This document shows, piece by piece, positions 54,571 to 64,000 of a stretch of 64,000 nucleotides of DNA. Origin of the DNA: Rhizopus sp. PT2906 (Eukaryota; Mucoromycota; Mucoromycetes; Mucorales; Rhizopodaceae); contig JAMYHX010000081.1 of the NCBI GenBank assembly GCA_025529335.1, positions 1 to 64,000 on the forward strand, written 5' to 3'. A program made the position numbers and the translations under genes. Each line of letters begins with the position of its first letter. Positions within the stretch are counted from its first letter, which is position 1. The notes under the pieces are model-generated. The model was not told the origin of the DNA and did not search any database. It saw only the letters and a program-made list of their open reading frames with translations.

Positions 54571-54590
54571 GGGCCAGCGATAACTGGCCC
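54571..54590. other. GC-rich hairpin
   Basis: GGGCCAG, a six-base loop CGATAA, then CTGGCCC: a perfect 7-bp stem, 6 of 7 pairs G-C, in AT-rich surroundings. It could be a transposon terminus, a structured RNA or a protein site. None of these can be chosen from sequence alone. Confidence 0.7.
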
Positions 54591-54651
54591 GGACAAGCGA
54601 AGAAGAGAAAGAGAGCGAATGGGACCAAGGTTTGGTAAGAATCAAACTACC

Positions 54652-54750
54652 CCCAGCTAGCACCGGCACTGTTTCGATTTTGATTTATAACACTACATAT
54701 TAGTTTTTTACAAGAGTAAAGAATATAACATACCTTAGGGCTAGCTGGGG
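54652..54750. repeat. 11-bp inverted repeat
   Basis: CCCCAGCTAGC at 54652-54662 is the exact reverse complement of GCTAGCTGGGG at 54740-54750, separated by 77 AT-rich bases. They could be terminal inverted repeats of a tiny element or a stem-loop. Confidence 0.7.
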
Positions 54751-55375
54751 AATAGCTGATCTTACTTTTTGGTCCAAAGAAGAAGAAGAAAAGAAAAAGA
54801 AAAGTCAAGATCAGACTATTTAAACAAAGTCTCCAACAACTTTTCATTTTGTATAAAGTCTTGACCACATTTATCTTTTCTCAAAAATATGAAGCTCATT
54901 TTATATATTATTACATGTTGTCTTTTTAAACAATAAAAAAGACATAAAGTGTTTAATTGTTATTGATCTTGTAATGTGTGCGAATAGTTTCTGAAAAAGG
55001 TGTATCTAAGCATTTTATGCGAGAATACCCAAACAGAACCCTTTAAAATCATTCAGGTTCAAACTATTAGAATCTTCATTGGTTCTTGTTATCAGTGCGA
55101 ATATTGGTCCATGTCATCCACTGCAACTTTTTTAGAAAACAAACATAATTCCCCGTTACTATCCTCCTTTGCTCGTATGCATGGCAAGGGTACGTTTCAT
55201 GTTAATATTAAAGGCAATCTAGAATGACACAGCTTCTCATAAAGTCCCCTTTATCATATTGTTGTCTTCATTTTGATGAGCTTTAATCTTTTTTGTCTTT
55301 ATGCACCCAACACTGGTGTTACAATTGTTCCCTCGGGTAAACCTTTTGTTTTCTTTTTCATTTTCTTTTTACAAG

Positions 55376-56651
55376 ATGCACAAATGGCTTCGACATGTCA
55401 AAAAGTATTCAACTGTAGTTCCTGATTTACAAGTAGACAACATCATCATTGGCGGTGGTGTTGTCGGTTTAGCCCTGGGTGAAAAATTGACAAGAGAGAG
55501 ACCGACAGAGACGACGTTTGTTGTAGAGAAAAACAAGTTGATAGGACAAGAGACAAGGTTAATATATATTGTTAGGTCCAATAGGATACATCAGACAAAA
55601 CAAGACTGATCATGTGTGTATATATATATATAGTTCGAGAAATAGTGAAGTGATCCATGCTGGTATCTATTACCCAGAAGAGAGTTTAAAGACACGACTC
55701 TGCATCGAGGGAAACAGAAAGATGTATAAGCTATTGGCTCAGAAAGGAATACCACATAAACAGATTGGTAAATGGGTCGTTGCCCAGGACGCAAGTCAAG
55801 AGGCGTACCTGAAACAGCTTCATGCCAAGGCTACCCGATTAGGCGTGCCCACGTATTTCCTTAGTCTGGACGAAGCCAAACGTCAGGAACCTCATGTTCA
55901 TATCGGTCGTGCTGTCCTTGTGTCGCCATCGACAGGTATTCTAGACTCGCATGCACTGATGAGCTATTTAGAGCAGAACGTTGAGGTCGCGTTGGCAACC
56001 GAGGTCAAGGCCATTCGTCCTCAACAGCCAGGGTACCTCTTACAGCTAGTCACTAACCAGATCCAGTCTTGGGTTCTGGCTCGACGCGTCTTTAATGCTG
56101 CCGGGCTTCATGCAGATAAAATCGGCCAGATGCTTCAGCTGCCTTATCGTTTGTACTATGCTCGTGGACATTATTATCGCTCAACTGACACTCAGCTGCA
56201 AGTGAATCATCTCATCTATCCTTGCCCTGAAAAGAATCTCGCCGGTTTGGGCACTCACCTCACTCTCGATCTCGCTGGCCATCTCAAGTTTGGCCCTGAC
56301 GTGCAGTACATTAATGATCCCAATGACTATCAAGTGCCAGAGGACGAGGCAAAGAAGGACGCTTTTGTCAAGGCCATTCGAACCTATTTACCGTCACTTA
56401 ATCCAGAAAAGCTGCATCCTGATTATTCTGGTATAAGGCAAGTTCATTCTACACCATAAAAAAAAAAACTCATTGTGTATATACTTAGGCCAAAACTTGC
56501 TGGACCAGGTGAGCCGTTTAGAGACTTTATCATCAAGGAAGAGCGTGAGGCAAACTTGGATAACTTTTTTACACTGATGGGTATTGAAAGTCCTGGGTTA
56601 ACATCTTCACTTGCAATTGCAGATTACGTTTATGAATTAATAAGAAAATGA
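55376..56651 (+). CDS. L2HGDH: L-2-hydroxyglutarate dehydrogenase-like FAD enzyme
   Basis: This FAD-dependent oxidoreductase matches mitochondrial L2HGDH, which oxidises L-2-hydroxyglutarate, a by-product of malate dehydrogenase, to 2-oxoglutarate. Three exons (55376-55557, 55634-56437 and 56489-56651) give 382 codons. A short basic N-terminus (MHKWLRHVKKYSTV) may target mitochondria. The dinucleotide fold is NIIIGGGVVGLALGEKLTRE. The family signature SSRNSEVIHAGIYYPEESLK is complete, as are LVSPSTGILDSHALMSYL, VFNAAGLHADKIG and YYARGHYYR. It ends with GPGEPFRDFIIKEE and GIESPGLTSSLAIADYVYEL. The second intron (56438-56488) has a GC donor, AG|GCAAGT. Confidence 0.92.
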
Positions 56652-56789
56652 TACCAGTTTAACTATTAAGAGATATACAGCTACTGTCATATGCGTATAT
56701 GTATATATATATGTGTGTGTGCGCGTGTGTGCCGTTGTGGGTGTATAATATAAATAGATAAAGATGTAAATACAATCATTTACGTTATT

Positions 56790-58296
56790 TTATCGTGTTT
56801 CTTTGATATGACCATTATTTTCAATTGTTTGCTCCTTTTTCCGCAGCTCATCAAAGTAAGGATCTACATAAAAAAGAATGAGCCAAGTACTCTTTTAAGA
56901 TGTTATCTTACGTTGTAATGCATCACTTGCTGTAATACGCTTTTCGGGAGGGTACTCCAAAAGACGCTAGTAGAACAATTAGTTCTATATCACATTCTAA
57001 ACCATCCACTGGACTTACCTTTAGCAGATCAATGCCAAGTGAATCCAATTTAGGTAAAAGGGTCTCTAAAGGTATCCTTGGAAATATCTCAAAATCACGC
57101 TAATGGATAATGCATGAGTGTTTGTGTTAATCCATGTCCTATAAAGACATTACCTTGTACTCTGGAAGTTGAGATACTTTTGGCCACGTTTCTTCTGTGG
57201 GTGTACCTAGCACTTTAAATATCCTTTGCAGTTGATCCGAGATTGAGTTGCCTGGGAACAGCGGTCTTCCAGAGGCCATTTCAGCAAAGATACAACCTGC
57301 AGACCATAAATCAATTGAAGTTGAATATTGACGAGATCCCATCAAGACATCAGGTGCTCTGTACCATAGAGTGACCACCTAATATGTATATATATATATA
57401 TATATATAGATCAATAAGTGTATAATGTATATGTATGTAAATGTTACCTCATGTGAATAGCTTCTTACTGGGATACCGTATGCTCTAGCCAAACCAAAAT
57501 CGCCCAATTTCAATTCTCCTTTCTAAATTAATAGTTAGAGGATATTCTCTCCTTCTTTTATATATTAATCGTACTTTATTAATCAATAAGTTTTGAGGCT
57601 TCAGGTCCTATGATGAATGATATTAGTCAGTGTGTTGAAGGATTATTTGATATACTTTACTCTGTGCAAGACTCTATGAGCGTGACAAAATGCGATACCT
57701 TTCAACAGTTGATACATCAATTGCTATAATTCAATGAGCCTATTGTGTATGGGTGCAAAACTAGGTGTTATTTTTACCTTCAAAGTCAAGACATCAATAT
57801 CTCCACCATAAGAATCAAGAAACTTTTTGAGGTCAGAGTCCAAATATTCAAATATCAGTGTCAGTTTCTTTTCTGTATGCAACACATCATAAAGTCTATG
57901 AATAGTTTGAGAACAAAGTTGGTGGTTTGCCTGTATGTATTTTACCTTAGGATATTTGGGTGTTTTAGTTCCTTTAGTAGAGAGATTTCACGAATGGCTG
58001 TACAAGGTACCTTTATATATAATTTAACACATTAATATTTTAAATCATCTACAATATTACTTACGCCTTCTTCTTCATTATCAAGTCGAATACGCTTTAA
58101 AGCAACCACTTCATTTGTTTCTCTATTTTGTGCTTTATAAACAATACCGTAGGTACCTTATGAAATATTAATCATATGTTGAATACACCATTAACACAAA
58201 CAAACCTTCACCAAGCTTCTCTATTTTCTTTAATAAAACAGAAAGGTCAATCTTTGCTTTATTGTTAATTAGTTTTCATACTTGATATTTATCCAT
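56790..58296 (-). CDS. Cyclin-dependent kinase, CDK5/Pho85 type
   Basis: This is a Ser/Thr kinase of the CDK family, whose fungal Pho85-like members couple nutrient state to growth. Many short minus-strand exons are joined; the first encodes only MDKYQ and the second KIEKLGEG. The glycine loop is GEGTYGIVYKAQ and the catalytic loop VLHRDLKPQNLLIN. DFGLARAYGIPVRSYSHE, VVTLWYRAPDVLMG and SIDLWSAGCIFAEMASGRPL follow. GIPVRSYS and ILRLYDVLHTEKKLTL point to the CDK5/Pho85 branch. The cyclin-binding helix reads PCTAIRE rather than PSTAIRE. The last exon ends HPYFDELRKKE and GHIKETR. About 310 residues. Confidence 0.9.
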
Positions 58297-58484
58297 TTTG
58301 TCGTCTAATTAAAGGAAAAAAAAAAAAAAAAGGAAAAAGATAGATTTTTTAATTGTGTATGTGTTCGCACTTCAATTTCCTAGGCGCACCCCTCTTTACT
58401 ATCTCAAAAAGTTTGCTCACAAGTTTAAAGATGATACAATAATACGCTTTTTATTTAATATACATTGCAAGTCTGTGTGACTTT

Positions 58485-59234
58485 TTAGGAGGCACTTTTT
58501 CTTAATTCTTCCAATAACAGTTTTGTCACCATCTCTCTTAGCTCTTCTTCATTTGCAAATTCCCCTCCTTGTTCTTCAATTCTATTAATGATTTCTTGCA
58601 TCTTGTTTGCCACTTCTGGATCATAATCTTCATCATTATTATCATGTTGAACATGAGCCAGAGATATATCTTCCAAATCTTCTGTTGGCAATACTTCCTT
58701 GGTAATATTTGCCAAATATTCTGCTACTTCTTTCCATCCTTCTTGAAATGCTGTCAGAGCTGGTGTGAATCCATCTTCATTGACTTTTTTAGGATCAGCA
58801 CCACGATCAAGCAAGATCTGTGCCATTTCCACTGTCTCTGCTACAAACAAGGGTGTATCTTTATCAAAATCTTCTACATTCACATCAGCTCCTTTATCCA
58901 GCAAATATTTCACAATTTCGGTTTGATTATATGATACTGCTGCGTGCCTAAACAACAACCAATTGAGTATGTCATCATTATGATCAACTGTTATTTACAT
59001 TGCTGTATAACCAAATTGATCATGACTATTTACATCCATGCCACCTTCAATCAATTCCTATTGAACACATGAATATACTTTTCTATTTGTTATTCTTATT
59101 GAAACTTGCCTTGACTCGATCGAGTTGACCGTCACCTAAACTTGATGTTAATTATATCCTTGTTTATTTGTAAACAATGGCTCTTCCTTACCTGCTGCTA
59201 CCCATAAGTTGTCTTGTGAAGTAGGTGCTCTCAT
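58485..59234 (-). CDS. Ankyrin-repeat protein
   Basis: About 200 codons from four minus-strand exons, starting MRAPTSQDNLWVAAG. Four ankyrin repeats follow: GDGQLDRVKELIEGGMDVNS, YTAMHAAVSYNQTEIVKYLL, KGADVNVEDFDKDTPLFVAE and GADPKKVNEDGFTPALTAFQ. The C-terminal 70 residues are acidic with a helix (VANKMQEIINRIEEQGGEFA). It resembles small fungal ankyrin proteins of unknown role. The intron 59058-59109 has a GC donor (AAG|GCAAGT), the only joint that keeps the repeat in frame. The kinase gene lies just downstream (188 bases) on the same strand. Confidence 0.85.
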
Positions 59235-60221
59235 TTGAAAAAAAATCGCTATGAAAAGTGTAAAAAAGCACGAAAAGTCTTTTCTTTTTTATGCAAGTGG
59301 CTTGTTCCATCTCCTCTTTAAAAAGGTCACGTCGTACAATAAGGTACCATTCTTTACCTTTTTCGTTTTCTTTTTCTACAGACTTTGGAAATATAATGGG
59401 CCACTTTATTAAAGTACTTTTGGTCCTATTTTCGATTACATTTATTCTTTTTTCCCCAACAGCGGTAAGTAACAATGTACTTGATGACGAAGGAATAGAA
59501 GTAACAACTTTCATTCCGGAACAGTCATTCTCATTGATATCATGAAATCGGAGAAAACTTGCCGTATACTTGTCAGCTAATGAAATAATGGTCACTTTAC
59601 GCATAAATGAAATGGCTCGTGTAGTTTTTTTTTAGAGTGAAATAAAAGTAATCAATACATCGAGATATACAAATGTTGTCGAGTCTCTATTGAAAACCAC
59701 AACTTGAGTTTGTATACAATCATTTTAGACTGCACTAATTTGATTTCATTGTAACAAAGAATATAGAGTATATTGGATTTGGTATCAGAAGGGATAGAAT
59801 GATTCAACATCCTAGACCGTTCTGGTTGTCTGTAAAAGTAGCATAAGCAACTCTATAACTTTGGGCCATTGTATTCATCTAATGCAATGATATGCTTTTG
59901 TTACTGTGTCATGAAGTGAACCAATACGGCCATATTTGAGAGTGGATTTGCTTGGAGGCGTTTGGCTATGGGATCACTGTTTTAGACAACGATCATAATG
60001 TAAAGTTTTCGCTTCGAGACTGTCTGCTCGAAAACCCATTATTGTATTTAGCTTTGTAATAGCATCAGACAAAGTAAGAATACGACGAGACTATGTGTAT
60101 GTTTAATCAGAATAAAGCACAGTCTACATTTATATATTCAAACATGTGAGCAAATACATTTCTTTGTTCTAAAACCCGACCACTATTTTAAAAATATAAG
60201 TGCTGTATTTTCTTTACAAGG
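59235..60221. other. Intergenic with a possible small secreted peptide
   Basis: About 1 kb between the divergent ankyrin and golgin genes. It contains the 49-codon secreted ORF listed separately, antisense to a 138-codon minus frame (59188-59604) with no recognised motif. The stretch 59640-60200 is AT-rich and empty. Confidence 0.5.
59396..59545 (+). CDS. Possible 49-residue secreted peptide
   Basis: An ATG preceded by a C/T-rich leader typical of this genome opens a frame with a near-ideal signal peptide (MGHFIKVLLVLFSITFILFS). A short acidic part (NNVLDDEGIEV) follows before a TGA. A GTAAGT lies directly after the signal peptide, so the true product may be spliced to a downstream exon I could not identify. 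No Cys, no family. The opposite strand also carries a long open frame here, so chance cannot be excluded. Confidence 0.3.
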   Translation: MGHFIKVLLVLFSITFILFSPTAVSNNVLDDEGIEVTTFIPEQSFSLIS

Positions 60222-61802
60222 ATGACAGAGAAAGAACACAAGACAACAAAGGTTTATTTATATAAAAGAGAGAGACAAAGAGAGAAACTGATTGTATAAA
60301 GAAAAGAAAGCAGGGTTACAGGATATAGAAAAGAGTCAGTTCCAATTACTTGAACAAGTAAAAGATTTAAAACATCAATTAAAGCAAAAGACCGATGAAT
60401 GCAACGCGCTTCAAGACAAGTTGAATACAAAAACAAGTAAGAGAAATATAAAATGTATTTAAATGTACTAATGAGTCTTCATTAGCTGAACACGAAGAAA
60501 AGTTGAAAAAGATGCGAGGTACAGAATAAATGAACTTGGCATTTAATAATATCAATAGAAATATTTGGACAGGCTACCAAAAGCATAGACAACTATCGAG
60601 CAACGATTGCCTCGCAGAAAAAGGAAATTGAAGAATTAAAGTGTCAACTGGAAGAGTATCAAAGTAAAGAAGAGAAATATAATATAGACTTGACGTCAAA
60701 TCAATGTAATCCATCCATGATAATACAAGTTGAATTCTATTGACTATTTAAAATAGCAACCTTAGAAGTATTGAAAAGAGAAAAGGATTCGGCAGAGGAG
60801 AGGATGGAGAACTATGTAAGGTTCTTGAGACAATGTATGTATAATTACTCATTTTAAAATAGAAAGCTGAAAATGAGCAATTATCCAGTCAGATAGACAC
60901 TATAAAAAAGGAGTTTGAGCAATACAAGAAACGAGCACGTAAACTATTAGAAAAGAACAAGGAAGAGCAACAAGATATGACTAGAATGCATCAACTAGAG
61001 AAACAGTTACAAGAACTAGAACAGTAAATTATAAGAGCACACGTACAATATGGAATATATACTGATCATCAATAGAAAATATGAGGCAGAATGTGGCAAA
61101 AAGTCTGAACAGCAATTAGTCTTGGAGAGAGACTTGCGCAAGGCTATTGATCATATCAATGAACTAGAAGCACATCAAGCGACGTTATTAAAGGAAAAGA
61201 GTACAAACGAATCACAGCTGAGTCGATTACGACAAGTATCTGCGCGTGATAAGTCTAGGATAGAGTCACTTGAACATTCCTATCAGCAAATATTAGATCA
61301 GCTCAAACAACAAAACCACAGCCATCAAAAGGACATACATGAGCTACAAGATAAAATAGAGCAATTAGAAAAGGAAAATAGTCACTTGATGCAATTAAAG
61401 CAACAACCCATAGATGCTTCCAAAGAGCAAACAAGACTAGAAAGAGAATTACAGGAATTACGTATTTCATTACATGAATATGAATGTGACAATAGATCCT
61501 TGAGACGTCAGGAACAATTGTTAAAGAGCGAAATAAGGTAAAAAATAGATGATTTGTTTGAATCTTCTTACTTATATAAATAATAGGAAAATGAATGCGG
61601 TTGATAAGCAGCAAAATATGAGTATTGAATACTTGAAAAATGTCATTTTAAAGTTTTTGGTGTCTGATAATAAGCAGGTAAAAAAGGTTATAGTTTAAAA
61701 AGTCATTTGCTTACATAATCTTAGTCCATGGTACCTGTTATTTCTAAGCTGTTATGCTTGAACGAAACGGAAACAGTTGATTTAAAAAATAGCTGTTATT
61801 AA
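60222..61802 (+). CDS. GRIP-domain golgin
   Basis: This is a long coiled-coil tether of the trans-Golgi network, like yeast Imh1 and animal golgin-97/245, recruited by the small GTPase Arl1. Several exons run from MTEKEHKTTK (60222-60251) through heptad-rich stretches such as DLKHQLKQKTDECNALQDKL and YRATIASQKKEIEELKCQLE. The last exon after 61693 completes the GRIP domain: the preceding exon has MSIEYLKNVILKFLVSDNKQ, then SMVPVISKLLCLNETETVDL. The invariant GRIP Tyr needed for Arl1 binding is present (IEYLKNV). About 430 residues, short for a golgin. The first two exons are inferred from splice signals and could be wrong. Confidence 0.82.
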
Positions 61803-62063
61803 ATCCTATGCGTGTGTACTTTTCCCTTTTTTATAAATCCTCTCCCCTCCTATTTTCTAATGAAAGGAGGAGAAAGAAAGAGAGAAAGAGAGAGAATCAA
61901 TTTCCGCTGTAGCTGAGCGACAATTTATTTTAACTCGTGTGCGTGTGCAGTGTGCTTTAATTGCCTTTGAAATTTTTTTTTTCTATTGCGGGACAAGAAG
62001 ATCTTTCTACATCCTTCATCAGTTCTCTTTTTTTTTTTTTTTCTTCTTATTTAAAATCTAATA

Positions 62064-63945
62064 ATGTAAGTCATTTAACAAAAATAATAAAGTATATATA
62101 AACTAAAATAAAACTTAAGGTCATCTGCTGCTTTGAAAGTAATCAATCCAAATTCGGATGTCGCAAGACGCGGACAGGCACTTCAGCTCAACATTACTGC
62201 CGCGATAGGTTTACAAGAAGTGCTAAGATCTAACTTGGGTCCTAGAGGAACAATCAAGATGTAACTATATAATAATAAAAAACATGTTATATAAAGTGAA
62301 CTTATCATCACATAGGTTGGTAGATGGTGCTGGTGGTATTAAGCTTACCAAGGACGGAAAGGTCCTGTTGAGTGAAATGGTAAGCAAAAACACATAAATA
62401 TATATAATGATTACTAACACTTAAAAAGCAAATTCAACATCCTACTGCTGCCATGATTGCCAAAGCCGCCACAGCTCAAGATGAAATCACAGGAGATGGC
62501 ACAACATCCATCGTCTTGATGGTCGGTGAACTTTTAAAACAAGCCGAACGTTATATCTCTGAAGGTCTCCATCCTCGTGTGATCACAGAAGGATACGATC
62601 TTGCCAAAAAGGAAGCTCTCAAGGTAAGCATACACTCTACCGTGGAGAACAGTTATCTAATACATTGTAGTTTTTGGATGAATTCAAAGTGCAACAAGCC
62701 GAGATTGATCGTGAATTACTAGTATCAGTCGCACGTACCTCTCTTCGCACCAAAGTTCACCGCGCCTTGGCTGACACGTTGACCGAAGCTGTGGTCGATG
62801 CTGTCTTGGCTATTCATCGTGAAGGAGAACCTATCGATCTTCATATGGTTGAAATCATGAAAATGCAACACCGTTCAGAGACAGAGTCTAAGCTGATCCG
62901 TGGTCTCGTCTTGGACCATGGTGCTCGTCATCCCGATATGCCCAAGCGAATCAAAGATGCATTCATCTTGACACTCAACGTCAGTCTCGAGTATGAAAAA
63001 TCTGAAATCAACTCTGGCTTCTTCTATTCTACTCCTGAGCAACGTGATAGATTGGTAGAAAGTGAACGTAAGCATGTGGATGATAAGGTCCGCCGTCTAG
63101 TCGAGTTCAAGAATGAGATTTGTAGTGGTGAAAATGCTGATAAGGGATTCGTTATCATCAACCAAAAGGGTATTGACCCTCTTTCTCTTGACTTATTGGC
63201 TAAGCATGGTATCTTGGCCCTTCGTAGAGCTAAAAGAAGAAATATGGAGCGTCTTCAACTGGCGTGTGGTGGTGTTGCTCAAAACTCAGTAGAAGATTTG
63301 ACACCTGAAATATTAGGTTACGCAGGATTAGTCTATGAACAAGTGTTGGGGGAAGATAAATACACATTTGTTGAAGATGTCAAGGATCCCTATAGTGTGA
63401 CCATTTTGATCAAGGGACCCAATCCTCATATCATTGCTCAAACAAATGACGCTGTTCGCGATGGTCTTCGTGCTGTCAAGAATGCAGTTGAAGATAAAGC
63501 TGTTGTTCCTGGTGGAGGTGCCTTTGAAGTAGCTCTCGCTCAACATTTGACGAAATATAAAAAGGAAGTCAAGGGTCGTGCCAAGATGGGCGTTCAAGCC
63601 TTTGCTGATGCTATGTTGATCATACCCAAGGTCCTTGCTCAAAATGCTGGTTTTGATGTTCAGGATGTGATTGTTGCTTTACAGGTAAGAAAAAAAAAAA
63701 AAAAAAAGATGTGTATAATAAGACTAACATATTTTAAGGATGAACACTCTGATGGTCACGTCGTAGGTGTTGACCTGAAGACAGGTGAAACGATGGATCC
63801 TAAATTAGAAGGCGTTTGGGACAATTACAGAGTCCATCGTCATATGCTCCATTCTTGCTCTGTTATCGCAAGTAATCTCTTATTAGTTGATGAAATGATG
63901 CGTGCTGGTAGAACATCCTTGAAAGGACCTCAACTTGGAGAATAA
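62064..63945 (+). CDS. CCT6: Chaperonin CCT subunit zeta (Cct6)
   Basis: This is one of eight subunits of the cytosolic TRiC/CCT folding chamber for actin, tubulin and other proteins. I infer six exons: 62064-62065, 62120-62260, 62316-62379, 62429-62623, 62671-63684 and 63739-63945. They sum to 540 codons in frame. The first holds only AT of the start codon; G is supplied by exon 2 (AT|G TCA). The apical and ATP motifs are in place: RSNLGPRGTIKMLVDGAGGI, KLTKDGKVLL, DEITGDGTTSIVLMVGELLK and VVPGGGAFEVALAQHL. The zeta-typical PLSLDLLAKHGILALRRAKR and the end LLLVDEMMRAGRTSLKGPQL are also present. It is complete. Confidence 0.96.
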
Positions 63946-64000
63946 AACAATGACGCATATAAAAAGTGATTAAAAAACAACTTTAATTCTAATAAGGGTT

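Larger units (their letters stand above)
53771..55375. other. 1.6-kb gene-poor region with GC-rich hairpin
   Basis: This stretch contains the GAPDH promoter (minus strand). No gene is firmly recognised. A GC-rich hairpin lies at 54571-54590, and an 11-bp inverted repeat at 54652-54662 with 54740-54750. A minus-strand ATG at about 54847 opens a short hydrophobic leader that could be spliced to a stop after a few codons. Plus frames 53941-54225 and 55000-55227 have no motif I can name. Confidence 0.5.

Noticed and set aside
54600..54700. Possible tRNA (GTTTGATTC-like box on the minus strand)
   Set aside because: The A box and cloverleaf pairing could not be formed; only a partial B-box resemblance.
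1..64000. CRISPR arrays, bacterial operons, rRNA genes, centromere or telomere repeats
   Set aside because: No regularly spaced repeats, rRNA-like segments or telomere units were seen; the genes are eukaryotic with introns.

Overview
The window is nuclear DNA of a filamentous fungus, most likely a mucoralean (Mucoromycota). It is AT-rich, genes are compact, and almost all are split by introns of about 50-75 bases. Many 5' leaders are C/T-rich, and the gene set is eukaryotic housekeeping: CTR9, RPN2, eIF2-alpha, CCT6, GAPDH, a PQ-loop transporter, Met30 and Rsp5. The genus call is inference. Many gene models were checked by splicing by hand, and the summed exon lengths stay in frame.

Layout. 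Positions 1-4.4 kb are a nest of dead mobile elements: a Helitron Rep fragment cut by a Ty3/gypsy chromovirus that still has its left LTR. Positions 5.2-16.7 kb are a dense block: CTR9 (-) and RPN2 (+) in a divergent pair, then YJU2, SUI2 and a BAP31-type ER protein (+), then DPH3 and a hotdog thioesterase (-). Positions 16.7-19.8 kb are gene-poor. Positions 19.8-25.4 kb carry a secreted dibasic-site protein, NDUFS7, a mucin-like membrane protein and RPS3 (-). Positions 25.4-28.1 kb hold a DNA-transposon relic. Positions 28.1-33.1 kb hold TFIIA-gamma (-), Rsp5 (+) and Met30/SconB (-); the two ubiquitin-ligase genes lie tail to tail 26 bases apart. Positions 33.8-42.5 kb carry an orphan spliced ORF, a TBC RabGAP, MBF1, an LRR protein, RPL19 and a mitochondrial PP2C phosphatase. 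Positions 42.7-44.7 kb hold a Helitron helicase scrap abutting a decayed Fanzor (eukaryotic TnpB) gene. Positions 45.0-53.8 kb carry a Tyr-rich ORF, an FHA coiled-coil tail-anchored protein (-), a small membrane ORF, a methyltransferase, APC10, a PRL-type phosphatase, a PQ-loop protein, a C2H2 factor and GAPDH (-). Positions 55.4-63.9 kb carry L-2-hydroxyglutarate dehydrogenase, a CDK5/Pho85-type kinase (-), an ankyrin protein (-), a GRIP golgin and CCT6.

Functional themes are ordinary growth functions: transcription and elongation (CTR9, TFIIA-gamma, MBF1), splicing (YJU2), translation (eIF2-alpha, RPS3, RPL19, DPH3), proteolysis (RPN2, Rsp5, Met30, APC10), trafficking (BAP31-like, TBC, golgin) and metabolism (NDUFS7, GAPDH, L2HGDH). 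I see no gene cluster with a joint specialised role. The points most worth a second look are the Fanzor relic with a changed RuvC residue and its Helitron neighbour, three GC-AG introns within 9 kb, two start codons split as AT|G, a secreted precursor with four Kex2-like sites, a mucin-like protein without a visible signal peptide, and an FHA protein with two possible membrane tails. All identifications rest on reading motifs by eye; no database search was possible.
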